Of a stretch of DNA of 8,983 nt, positions 1 through 6,782 are shown one piece after another. Made by a program: the position numbers and the translations under genes. Origin of the DNA: Nonomuraea candida (GTDB taxonomy: Bacteria > Actinomycetota > Actinomycetes > Streptosporangiales > Streptosporangiaceae); the NCBI RefSeq assembly GCF_000725485.1, contig NZ_JOAG01000102.1, forward strand, positions 1-8,983, written 5' to 3'. The notes beneath the pieces are model-generated. The model did not search any database. It was given only the letters and a program-made list of their open reading frames with translations, and had not been told where the DNA came from. Every line of letters begins with the position of its first letter. Position 1 is the first letter of the stretch.

Positions 1-313
1 CTCCAAGGTGGGTGGTGTTGTGCCAATTCACCTGGAGGAATTCGGGTCCGCACGGGACCACGTTGATCGCTAAGGCGGGTGCCGCGGGGATGATCAGCGA
101 CCGCTGCCGCAGTTGCGGTCGCGATGAGGGTCCTGCGGACGACCGGCAACATCCGCTTGCGTGTGCGGACGACCGGCAACATCCGCTTGCGTGTCTCGTT
201 CAGCCAGATCGACGATCGTGCCGGCGGCTCCATGAGGCAAGGGCACAGATGGCCTTACCGCTTCTAACGGGTTCGCCAAAGGTTTCCGCAGGAACGACCG
301 TCCCGAAACTCGT
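1..313. other. Left flank of the transposon, no supportable gene
   Basis: This stretch lies outside the left inverted repeat. Short open frames exist on both strands, but none has a convincing start, ribosome binding site or recognisable protein family. The only clear structures are a perfect 2 x 30-bp tandem repeat (134-193) and a small AATTC/GAATT inverted repeat near 25-43. It does not encode the missing N-terminal part of the methyltransferase found at the right flank, in any frame I read. Confidence 0.5.
134..193. repeat. Perfect 2 x 30-bp tandem repeat
   Basis: Two identical 30-bp units lie head to tail at 134-163 and 164-193. Each begins TGCGGACGACC and ends CTTGCGTG, and each contains a small GCGGA...TCCGC inverted pair. 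The length is a multiple of three, but no convincing gene reads through it. It lies about 120 bp outside the transposon's left end, so it belongs to the flank rather than to the element. Function unknown; recent slippage or unequal exchange would explain the identity. Confidence 0.85.
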
Positions 314-338
314 TGTCACTTCTCGAAGCCGGGTGCAC
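314..338 (+). repeat. Left terminal inverted repeat (IRL), 25 bp
   Basis: The repeat begins TGTCACTTCTCGAAG and ends GTGCAC. It matches the reverse complement of 8657-8681 at 20 of 25 positions, including the outer TGTCA, the central TCGAAG and the inner TGCAC. The TGT...ACA outer ends are typical of Tn7/Tn402/Mu-type DDE elements. It lies 143 bp before the tniA start, as expected for the tniA-proximal end. Confidence 0.85.
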
Positions 339-363
339 AGGTGTCCTGGGCTTTTGAGGGTCC

Positions 364-408
364 GTGCAGAGGACTCTGAAGCGCCGGATTGACCATAGTC
401 CTCTGCGC
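364..408. promoter_or_regulatory. Inverted pair of TniA-type repeats upstream of tniA
   Basis: GCAGAGGACT (366-375) and AGTCCTCTGC (397-406) form a perfect 10-bp inverted repeat. Each arm also resembles the inner part of the transposon ends: GTGCAGAGGACT at 364-375 matches GTGCAGACGACT in the right end at 11 of 12 positions. They are therefore likely subterminal transposase-binding sites, one in each orientation. They lie between IRL and tniA and span a TTGACC (389-394) that could be a -35 element, so TniA binding here could also repress its own operon. The regulatory role is inference; the repeats are directly visible. Confidence 0.6.
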
Positions 409-456
409 TACGGTGCGTTTGTTCCGTACTCGTGTGCGCGACGGTGAGGCCCCGGC

Positions 457-2143
457 ATGGACGATGGGCGAGCGCAGATCATCGAGCGGGGTGTGCTGAC
501 CGCCCCGGATGAGACGTGGGACATGGCAGTACGCCGGGCCGAGGTGATCGGCCGGTTGGCCGCCGGGCCGCGGGTGGGATGGGCGGCCGCGGACGCGGCG
601 GCAGATGAACTGGGCATCTCCCGGCGCCAGGTGTACGTGCTGCTGGGCCGGTGGCGTGCGGGTGAGGGTGTCGTGTCGGATCTGCTGCCTGGGCGCTCCA
701 GCGGTGGCCGGAGACTCGGCCGGGTGCCGGCGGCGGTCGAGACGGTGATGGCCGAGGTGATCCGGTCGCGGTATCTGACCCGGCAGCGACGCTCGGTGGC
801 GGCGGTCTACCGGGAGGTCGTACGCCGGTGCCGGACCGGCGGACTGCCAGTGCCGGCGCGCAGCACGCTGGCGCGGCGGATCGAGGCGCTGGATCCGGTG
901 GCGGCCGCCACGGCGCGGGAGGGTGCCGAGGGGGCGCGCCGGCTGCGGACGGCCGGCGGCGAACCGCCGAGCATCGAGGGGCTGTTGCAGCAGGTGCAGA
1001 TCGACCACACGCCGGTCGATGTGGAGGTGGTCGATGAGCGGCATCGGCTGCCGATCGGCCGCCCGTACGTCACCGCGGCGATCGATGTGGCCAGCCGGTG
1101 CGTGGTCGGCCTGGTGGTGACCCTGGAGGCACCGTCGGCGCTGTCGGTGGGGCTGTGCCTGGCGCACACCGTGTGCGACAAGCGGCCGTGGCTGGAGCGG
1201 CTCGGGCTGGAGGCGGTGGTCTGGCCGATGAGCGGCAAGCCGCACGAGATCCACGTGGATAACGCCGTGGAATTCCACAGTGAGGCGCTGCGCCGGGGCT
1301 GCGTGCAGCACGGCGTCATGCTGGCGTACCGGCCCAAGGGCATGCCGCACTTCGGCGGCGTCATCGAGCGGCTGATCGGCACGATGATGCAGATGGTGCA
1401 CGAACTGCCCGGCACCACCTTCTCCAGCGCGGCCGAGCGCGGCAGCTACGACAGCCAGGCCAGCGCGGTGCTGACCGTCGCCGAGCTGAACCGGTGGCTG
1501 GCCCTGGCGGTGGCCGCCTACCACGGCCAGGTGCACGCCACGCTGGGCCAGACACCCGCCGGGCGGTGGGCCGAAGGCGTCGCGGCCGGCGGCCGCCCCG
1601 CGATGGTGACCGGCGAGACCGCGTTCCTCATCGACTTCCTGCCGGTGATCCGGCGGACGCTGAGGCGGACCGGCTTCACCATCGACCACGTGCAGTACTA
1701 CAGCGACGCGCTCAAGCCGTGGATCGCCCGCCGGGATCGGCTGGAGAAGTTCGTGCTGCGCCGAGACCCGCGCGACCTGTCCCGGATCTGGGTGCTGGAC
1801 CCCGACGGGCACGCCTACCTGCCGGTGCCGTACCGGACGGGCGCGGGGCGCCGCCCCGCCGATCAGCGTGTGGGAACAGCGCGCCGCGATCGCCCGGCTG
1901 CGCCGGGACGGCCGGGCCCAGGTTGATGAGAACGCCCTGTTCGCCATGGTCGAGCAGATGCGGCAGATCACCGAGAACGCGGCGGCCACGACCCGCCGGG
2001 CCCGCCGCGATGCCGAGCGCCGCTTGGCGACCCCCGCGCCGCGACCAGATGCGCCGGCGCCCCCGCCGCCACCCTCGCTGCCGGCCGAGGAGGGCGCAGA
2101 CGATGAGCCCGTGCAGCCGTTCGAGGTGATCGAGCAGTGGTGA
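457..2143 (+). CDS. tniA: TniA transposase (DDE, Mu/TnsB type) with a +1 frameshift
   Basis: TniA binds the transposon ends and performs strand cleavage and transfer. The start ATG at 457 has GGTGAGG 7 bases upstream. Residues 40-90 hold a helix-turn-helix-like DNA-binding region. The integrase-fold core carries the catalytic triad D183 (QIDHTPVD), D268 (HVDNAVEFH) and E304 (GGVIERLIG), the last two 36 positions apart, the classic DD35E spacing. The first frame runs on to a stop near 1926 with a low-complexity tail. However, the expected C-terminal segment, starting PISVWEQRAAIARLR, is in the +1 frame and ends with TGA at 2141-2143. The shift lies between about 1831 and 1860, around a GGGG (1845-1848) or CCCC (1854-1857) run. 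Corrected, the protein would be about 561 aa, close to the usual TniA size. That tail is where Mu/TnsB-type transposases contact their ATPase, so the product may be defective unless this is a sequence error or recoding. Confidence 0.9.
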
Positions 2144-3072
2144 CCAGCCGGCCAGGCATCGAGCTGGAGCCGGGCCCGGAAGAGGACCTGTCGCACCTGC
2201 ATGACAGCGTCCGGCCGGTGACCCGGCTGCCCGCCGCCGAACGGCTGGCCCGGGTCCGGGCGGATCGGTGGATCGGCTACACCCGCGCCACCCAGGCACT
2301 GAACCAGTTGCACACGCTGCTGGACTGGCCGGCCAAGCAGCGGATGCCGAACCTGCTGGTGATCGGGCCGACCAACAACGGCAAGTCGATGATCGTGGAG
2401 AAGTTCCGGCGCTCGCACCCGCCGATCTCGCACCCGGATCGCGAACAGGTCCCGGTGCTGGTCGTGCAGATGCCCTCCGATCCGCACGTGGCCCGCTTCT
2501 ACACCGCGCTGCTGACCGCGCTCGGCGCGCCGCTGCGTCCCCGCCAGCGGCTGGCCGAGCTGGAGCAGCTCGCGGTGCGGCTGCTGCGCCAGGCCGGCGT
2601 GCGGATGCTGGTGATCGACGAACTGCACAACGTGCTGGCCGGGCGGGATGGGGTGCGTCGCGAGTTCCTCAATCTGCTGCGCTTCCTGGGCAACGAGCTG
2701 AAGATCCCGCTGGTCGGCGTCGGTACCCGGGACGCCTACCTGGTGATCCGCTCTGATGACCAACTGGAGAACCGCTTCGCGCCGTTCGTGCTGCCGCGCT
2801 GGGAGGCCGGCCGGGAGGCGAGCATGCTGCTGGCCAGCTTCGCCGCCGCCTTCCCGCTGCGCCGCCCCTCCTACCTGGCCACCGCGGAGATGACCGACTA
2901 TCTGCTGGCCCGCAGCGAGGGCACCATTGGAGAGTTGGCCGCGCTGCTCACCGAGGCCGCCGTCGCGGCGATCGAGTCCGGCGAGGAGGCCATCACCCAG
3001 CGCACCCTGCTGCTGGCCGGCTACGCCGGGCCGACCGAGCGGCGCCGCAAGTTCGAACGCGAGCTGCTGTGA
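2137..3072 (+). CDS. tniB: TniB AAA+ ATPase, transposition helper
   Basis: TniB is the ATP-dependent regulator of Tn5053-type transposition, equivalent to TnsC or MuB: it binds target DNA and activates the transposase. The sequence shows a Walker A motif GPTNNGKS (residues 77-84), a Walker B motif MLVIDELHN with D161-E162, and a sensor/arginine segment (GVGTRDAYL, then LENRFAPF) in the usual order. Length is 311 aa, about normal for TniB. Two tandem GTG codons (2137 and 2140) could start it, and both overlap the tniA stop at 2141-2143. A GAGG at 2123-2126 gives better spacing for 2137. The overlap implies translational coupling with tniA and independently supports the frame-shifted tniA end. 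The gene looks intact. Confidence 0.93.
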   Translation: MVTSRPGIELEPGPEEDLSHLHDSVRPVTRLPAAERLARVRADRWIGYTRATQALNQLHTLLDWPAKQRMPNLLVIGPTNNGKSMIVEKFRRSHPPISHPDREQVPVLVVQMPSDPHVARFYTALLTALGAPLRPRQRLAELEQLAVRLLRQAGVRMLVIDELHNVLAGRDGVRREFLNLLRFLGNELKIPLVGVGTRDAYLVIRSDDQLENRFAPFVLPRWEAGREASMLLASFAAAFPLRRPSYLATAEMTDYLLARSEGTIGELAALLTEAAVAAIESGEEAITQRTLLLAGYAGPTERRRKFERELL

Positions 3073-4103
3073 GGAGCGCGGGCGTGCCGGACGGGGCGCG
3101 CCGCTGGCCCGTGCACCCCGAGCCCGCCCCCGGCGAGGCGCTCACCTCCTGGCTCGGCCGTCTGGCCGGGCTGTACCGCCTGTCGGTCGAACAGCTGCTG
3201 ACCTATGACCTCGGTCCGGCGTCAGCGCAGTTCGACGTCGTACGCCCACGCGACGCAGCCCTGGACTACCAGGTGCCCGCCTTTGACGTCGTACGCCCAC
3301 GCGACGCAGACCTGGACTACCAGGCGCCCGCTGCCGTCTTACGCGCGCTCACCGCGCGGACCGGCATCGCGGTAGGCCGGCTGCGCCGGATGACGATCTC
3401 CGGTTGTGTGCCGTGGCTGGCCGACACCCTGGATCCCGCCGACGGCCAGAAGGCCTTCTCTGCCTATGTCCGGCAGGACTCGGTACTGCTGCCGCCGGGC
3501 CGGGCCGGATATCACGTCGTCAACCACTGGGTGCCCTGGCTGCCAGCGCGCAGCCGCCCATGGCGGACGGCACGACGGGTCTGCCCCACCTGCCCAGCCG
3601 ACCGCGGCATCCTCCTGCTCGCCGCGCTCCCCCTCATGATCAGCTGCGCTGAACACGGATGCCGCCTGGAACGAGTCCACGAGGTTCGCCGGGCTCACCG
3701 CTACGACGAGCCGATGACCCCCCGCCCGGTCCCCGACGCCGTCGCCGCGCTGGACAGGCTCACCTTCGAAGGCATCGCCACCGGGAGTGTCACACTACCC
3801 TCGCGCACGGTGCACGTCGGGGAATGGCTACGCCTGCTGCGTACGCTGCTGGACGAGGTCAGCATGGTCGCCTCCCGGGCCGGCCCCGGCTCGGCCGCCA
3901 TGCTGCACCAGATCTGGGACACCGCGGACTTGCCGTTCCGGGCTGGCCTGAACCACTGGCGGCCGTACGAGCGGCTGAGCCCGGCACATCAGGAAGCGAT
4001 GCTGCACGCGGCGGCCACCGCAGTGCAGCTGGCCGCTGACGGGAGGATCATTCCCGGTGGCACGCTCGGCTCGGCGCTACAACGGGCTCCACACCGGCGG
4101 TAA
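3069..4103 (+). CDS. tniQ: TniQ transposition/target-selection protein
   Basis: TniQ (TnsD-related) works with TniB in target choice; it is needed for transposition in Tn5053. The N-terminus has the family signature, PAPGEALTSWLGRLAGLYRL. A zinc-finger motif follows, C172-x2-C175-x17-C193-x2-H196 (CPTC...CAEHGCRLE), as in other TniQ proteins. The GTG start at 3069 overlaps the tniB stop (GTGA), so it is probably coupled to tniB. Length is 344 aa, somewhat shorter than the about 400 aa I recall for Tn5053 TniQ. The odd feature is an in-frame tandem duplication of 17 residues (55-71 and 72-88) just before the segment leading to the zinc finger. The rest of the C-terminal half is intact, ending in TAA 21 bp before the convergent tniR stop. 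Confidence 0.9.
   Translation: MRSAGVPDGARRWPVHPEPAPGEALTSWLGRLAGLYRLSVEQLLTYDLGPASAQFDVVRPRDAALDYQVPAFDVVRPRDADLDYQAPAAVLRALTARTGIAVGRLRRMTISGCVPWLADTLDPADGQKAFSAYVRQDSVLLPPGRAGYHVVNHWVPWLPARSRPWRTARRVCPTCPADRGILLLAALPLMISCAEHGCRLERVHEVRRAHRYDEPMTPRPVPDAVAALDRLTFEGIATGSVTLPSRTVHVGEWLRLLRTLLDEVSMVASRAGPGSAAMLHQIWDTADLPFRAGLNHWRPYERLSPAHQEAMLHAAATAVQLAADGRIIPGGTLGSALQRAPHRR
3231..3332 (+). repeat. 51-bp tandem duplication inside tniQ
   Basis: Units 3231-3281 and 3282-3332 are nearly identical and encode FDVVRPRDAxLDYQxPA twice (variable residues A/D and V/A). The frame is kept, so the protein gains 17 residues. The few differences between copies suggest a recent event. Confidence 0.92.
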
Positions 4104-4124
4104 GGCGACGCGCGTGGGGGACGT

Positions 4125-5000
4125 TCACCCCATGGCAGACGCCGATGCCGCGTCGGCGTCGTGTTCGCGCAGCATCCGCAGGACGGTGGCTGGGGACGGG
4201 TGCCGGCCCTTCTTCTTGCCCTTGGTGATGACGAGGCGGGCGGCGATGTCGCGCAGGCTGAGGTTCTGACCACGCAGGTGCAGGGCCATGGACAGCATGG
4301 CGTCGTCGGTGACGGCGGCGCCGCCGATGGTCTTGCCGCGGGCGCGGGCGGATTCGTGGCCTTCCAGGGTGCGGTCGCGGATGTATTCGCGTTCCATCCC
4401 GGACAGTGCGGCCAGCACGGTGAACACCACGCCGGACGGATCGTGGGAGCCCTGGAGCTCGCCGGTGAGGAACTCCAGGCCGATGCCGGCGGCGCGCAGT
4501 TGCTCGGCGAGTGCGGCCAGGTCGAGGCCGCGGCCCAGCCGTTTGTGTTCGTGCACGACCAGTGTGACCGCGACCCCGGCCGTGCGGAACTCGTGGGCCA
4601 GGGCGACGGCCTTGTCGAGCTCGGGGCGGGTAGTGGCGCGGGTGGAGATCTTCTCGGCGAAGACGCGGGTGACGCCGGCGGCCTGGAGCGCGTCGAGCTG
4701 GGTGTCCAGGGATTGGCGGACGGTGGAGGCGCGGGCGTAGCCGATGCGGACGTGCCCGGCCGGTTCGGTGTCCGCCATGGCGGGGCGGGGCAGCTCGATC
4801 CAGAGCGTGCCCGGCTTGCGGATGGCCGGGGTGGTCACGGTGAGTGTCTTGGCGAGCGCGGGCACGAGCCGGAAGCGGGCGGTGTGGTACTGGACGGCGA
4901 CCTTGCCCTTGCCGGTCCGGCAGGGGGATCCGGCCGGGGCGGCGCAGGAGGTCATCGGGCAGTCGTGGGCCTCCACGCGGAGGTAGTCGTCGTCGCGCAC
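4125..5000 (-). CDS. tniR: TniR-type serine resolvase with N-terminal Cys-rich domain
   Basis: The protein is a small serine recombinase expected to resolve transposition cointegrates at the adjacent res site. The recombinase domain starts near residue 84 with RIGYARASTVRQSLDTQ; S92 is the catalytic serine. The conserved KRLGRGLDLA segment and the GMEREYIRDRTLEG helix follow, then a C-terminal helix-turn-helix (LSLRDIAARL... about 230-285). The first 45 residues hold C14, C19, C27 and H39 in a CPMTSCAAPAGSPCRT...YHTAR pattern that looks like a small zinc-binding module. An in-frame TGA lies five codons upstream, so GTG at 5000 is the earliest start; it has no clear ribosome binding site. ATG at residue 75 (MADTEPAGHVRIGYAR) would give a conventional resolvase. 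I prefer the long form, because the Cys-rich part is conserved-looking and in frame. The gene converges on tniQ with a 21-bp gap and is probably autoregulated through res. Confidence 0.87.
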   Translation of the reverse strand: MRDDDYLRVEAHDCPMTSCAAPAGSPCRTGKGKVAVQYHTARFRLVPALAKTLTVTTPAIRKPGTLWIELPRPAMADTEPAGHVRIGYARASTVRQSLDTQLDALQAAGVTRVFAEKISTRATTRPELDKAVALAHEFRTAGVAVTLVVHEHKRLGRGLDLAALAEQLRAAGIGLEFLTGELQGSHDPSGVVFTVLAALSGMEREYIRDRTLEGHESARARGKTIGGAAVTDDAMLSMALHLRGQNLSLRDIAARLVITKGKKKGRHPSPATVLRMLREHDADAASASAMG

Positions 5001-5009
5001 CCCGGAAGT

Positions 5010-5121
5010 GTTTCATAGGGGCGTTTCATAACACTACTCATTTGCATCGACCTATGAAACGGTGTTCACCCTGGACGCGTCCGGTCGAAGATCGCGTTTC
5101 ATGCGTCCTCGCCTATGAAAC
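5010..5121. promoter_or_regulatory. Putative res (resolution) site of the tni transposon
   Basis: Five copies of the heptamer GTTTCAT/ATGAAAC lie in 112 bp. GTTTCATAGG (5010-5019) pairs as a perfect 10-bp inverted repeat with CCTATGAAAC (5051-5060), with another GTTTCATA at 5023-5030 between them. GTTTCATGCG (5096-5105) pairs with CCTATGAAAC (5112-5121), forming a 26-bp site. A perfect palindrome GGACGCGTCC lies between them at 5073-5082. Several inverted sites, unequally spaced, directly upstream of a serine resolvase gene is the standard res layout. The tniR promoter must overlap it. Which subsite carries the crossover cannot be told from sequence alone. Confidence 0.82.
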
Positions 5122-5137
5122 AGCCCCGGAGTCGTGA

Positions 5138-5169
5138 AGCCGCCGCGCCAGGCAGTCAAACCGGCGGCT
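5138..5169 (-). terminator. Possible hairpin terminator after the dehydrogenase gene
   Basis: AGCCGCCG (5138-5145) and CGGCGGCT (5162-5169) are a perfect 8-bp stem with a 16-base loop, just at and beyond the stop codon of the minus-strand dehydrogenase gene. There is no T run after it, which is common in actinomycetes. It would also separate cargo transcription from res/tniR. Confidence 0.4.
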
Positions 5170-6041
5170 CAGGCGGTGGGCAGGGGGAACTTGATGTGGG
5201 TGAGGAGTTCGGAAACGTCCCAGAGCTTTTGCGCTGTGTCGTCGTTGAGTGCTTCGTGGGACAGTTCTTCGAGGGTGGCGGGGCCGCGTACCCCGAACCG
5301 GCTGGGGCCGGAGAAGCTGGCGCCGGGGACGTTGCCGACGGTGGCCAGCAGGGTCGGCCGGGCTCCGCCTTCGGGGCTTTGGGCCAGGAGTCGCGTGCCC
5401 AGCGCGAGGGCGTGGTCAAGGATGCGCCGGCCGGTGGTCATGGTGAATCCGGTGGCCGCCCAGCCGGGATGCGCTGCCGTGGCCAGGATCGGTGAGCCGG
5501 CCCTGTTCAGGCGGCGCTGCAGTTCTCGGGTGAACAGCAGGTTGGCCAGTTTGGTCTGTCCGTAGGCGCCGAACGGCCGGTAGGGCCGTCGTTGCCACTG
5601 CAGGTCCTCGAAGTCGATGTGTGCGCTGCGGTAGTTGGTGGAGGACACGGTGATCACCCGCCTGGTGATCTGGCTCAGGAGCAGATTCGTCAAGGCGAAG
5701 TGCCCGAGATGGTTGATGCCGAACTGGCTCTCGAAGCCGTCGATGGTGTGCTGCAGGGTGTCGGTCATGGAACCGGCGTTGTTGATCAGATAGTCGATGG
5801 GGCCGTCCGTTGTGCGGGCGAACTCACGTACGGAGGCCAGCGATCCGAGGTCGAGGGGGCGTGACTCGGTGAGGCCGCCTATCTCGGCGGCGGCCGCGCG
5901 GCCGCGGGTCTGGTCGCGCACGGCGAGGATGACCCGTGCGCCCTTCGCGGCCAGCGCGGCGGCGGTGGCCTTGCCGATGCCGCTGCTGCCGCCGGTGATG
6001 ATGGCGGTCCGGCCGGTCTGATCGGGGATGTGCATGGTCAT
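5169..6041 (-). CDS. Short-chain dehydrogenase/reductase (SDR), NAD(P)-dependent
   Basis: The gene encodes a cytoplasmic oxidoreductase of the classical SDR family, closest in style to retinol dehydrogenase/WWOX-like members. The Rossmann cofactor motif TGGSSGIG spans residues 16-23. NNAG lies at 87-90, N110 is the likely catalytic Asn, S133/S134 the Ser, and Y160-x3-K164 (YGQTK) completes the active site. The start is set at MTMHIPDQTG (ATG at 6041, or the ATG two codons later). The open frame continues about 200 bases further upstream, but that part overlaps the hydrolase gene and looks non-coding. Length is about 290 aa, normal for the group. It follows the hydrolase gene by 70 bp on the same strand, so they are probably co-transcribed and were once controlled by the divergent LysR gene. 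The substrate cannot be told. It appears intact. Confidence 0.88.
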   Translation of the reverse strand: MTMHIPDQTGRTAIITGGSSGIGKATAAALAAKGARVILAVRDQTRGRAAAAEIGGLTESRPLDLGSLASVREFARTTDGPIDYLINNAGSMTDTLQHTIDGFESQFGINHLGHFALTNLLLSQITRRVITVSSTNYRSAHIDFEDLQWQRRPYRPFGAYGQTKLANLLFTRELQRRLNRAGSPILATAAHPGWAATGFTMTTGRRILDHALALGTRLLAQSPEGGARPTLLATVGNVPGASFSGPSRFGVRGPATLEELSHEALNDDTAQKLWDVSELLTHIKFPLPTA

Positions 6042-6111
6042 GAGGTGATGGCTGTCTTTCGGTGATCGTGTTGCGCGGTGTTCGAGATCGATGGCTTCCG
6101 GATGTGCGGCT

Positions 6112-6687
6112 TCACAGGCTGTTCCAGAAGTCCGACAGCATGCGGGCGGTCCGGGCCGGGTCCTGGAGCATCCACCAGTGCCCGAGCCCGTCGAGGTCGA
6201 CGGTACGGGCGCCGGCGCGCTGGGCGGCGCGGTGGCGGAGGGCAACGCTGCCGGCGGTGAGGTCGTCGGTGGCCACGGGGACCAGACCGGGCCGGGCTGC
6301 GGCCGCCGCCAGATTGCGCCCGCGTTCGGCCAGCATGTTCTCGGGTACGGAGCGGTACAGCGACAGGATGGCTCGGCCCATCTCGGGGCCCTGTCCGAGC
6401 GCCACCTGGCCGGCGGCCGGCTCCGGGATGCCCCACGAGATCATGCGCGCCGTGCGTTCCGCGGCGTCTCCTGAGAAGGTTTCCTCGATGTGGCGTTCCC
6501 CGTCCCCCGGCGTCTGCCAGGTCTTGGCGATCTCATGCCTGGCCCCGAAGCCTGCGGGAAGTGCGGCGCCGAAGCCTGGAGGTGAGAGCCGGACCACGTC
6601 CTGCTGCTGGGGCTTGGGCAGTTGGCTGATCAGAGGGGTCCAGACGGCAGAGGTCACCGGGACGCCGTGGACAAAGACAATGGTCAT
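6112..6687 (-). CDS. Alpha/beta hydrolase, internally deleted
   Basis: This is an alpha/beta-fold hydrolase. The N-terminus has the oxyanion-hole segment MTIVFVHGVP (H7-G8) and SPPGFGAALPAGFGA (35-49). The C-terminus has candidate acid D141/D142 and the base H170 in GLGHWWMLQDP. Between these, family members normally carry about 55-60 residues including the nucleophile elbow (GHDWG or GxSxG). Here GFGA at residue 49 is followed almost directly by the AKTWQTPGDG segment that should lie well downstream. At 191 aa it is about that much shorter than the roughly 240-250 aa I would expect. The frame is kept across the join near 6530-6545. No other nucleophile motif is visible, so the product is probably inactive. 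The ATG at 6687 faces the LysR gene across a 95-bp promoter region. Confidence 0.78.
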   Translation of the reverse strand: MTIVFVHGVPVTSAVWTPLISQLPKPQQQDVVRLSPPGFGAALPAGFGARHEIAKTWQTPGDGERHIEETFSGDAAERTARMISWGIPEPAAGQVALGQGPEMGRAILSLYRSVPENMLAERGRNLAAAAARPGLVPVATDDLTAGSVALRHRAAQRAGARTVDLDGLGHWWMLQDPARTARMLSDFWNSL

Positions 6688-6733
6688 GCCAGGTATGACA
6701 TCACCGGGCCGGCGTAGGCGTCCAAGACCTGCC

Positions 6734-6760
6734 TTGCACCCCGTGATGCAAGAAGTGCAT
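6734..6760. promoter_or_regulatory. LysR-type operator between the divergent hydrolase and regulator genes
   Basis: ATGCA-AGAAG-TGCAT (6746-6760) is a perfect inverted repeat containing a T-N11-A core (TGCA-N5-TGCA, 6747-6759), the standard LysR-box form. A further TTGCA at 6734-6738 pairs with TGCAA at 6747-6751, giving three half-sites. TTGCAC (6734-6739) and CATAAC (6758-6763), 18 bp apart, could be the promoter for the + strand regulator, so regulator binding would repress its own gene while controlling the minus-strand operon. Binding is inferred. Confidence 0.6.
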
Positions 6761-6782
6761 AACGGGGGACTAGTCTCGGGGC

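Noticed and set aside
94..279. Short minus-strand frame spanning the 30-bp repeat
   Set aside because: It would need a TTG start, has no ribosome binding site, and the repeat alone gives its apparent pattern.
316..2763. 815-codon open frame on the minus strand
   Set aside because: It lies antisense to tniA and tniB, is rich in H, R, P and Q, and lacks any family motif. It is a typical high-GC shadow of genes with strong third-position bias.
457..4103. CRISPR-associated or Tn7-like transposon
   Set aside because: There are no cas genes, no TnsA endonuclease and no crRNA array. A resolvase and res point to the replicative Tn402/Tn5053 type.
4161..5018. Long + strand open frame opposite the resolvase
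   Set aside because: The minus strand encodes a clear serine recombinase here; the + frame is Gly/Ala-rich with no motif.
5010..5121. Repeat cluster considered as a CRISPR array
   Set aside because: The repeats are 7-10 bp, in both orientations and unevenly spaced, and there are no cas genes. The layout fits a resolvase res site.
6042..6245. N-terminal extension of the dehydrogenase frame
   Set aside because: It overlaps the end of the hydrolase gene, is Pro/Ser/Thr-rich without a fold signature, and a normal SDR start (MTMHIPDQTG) is present downstream.
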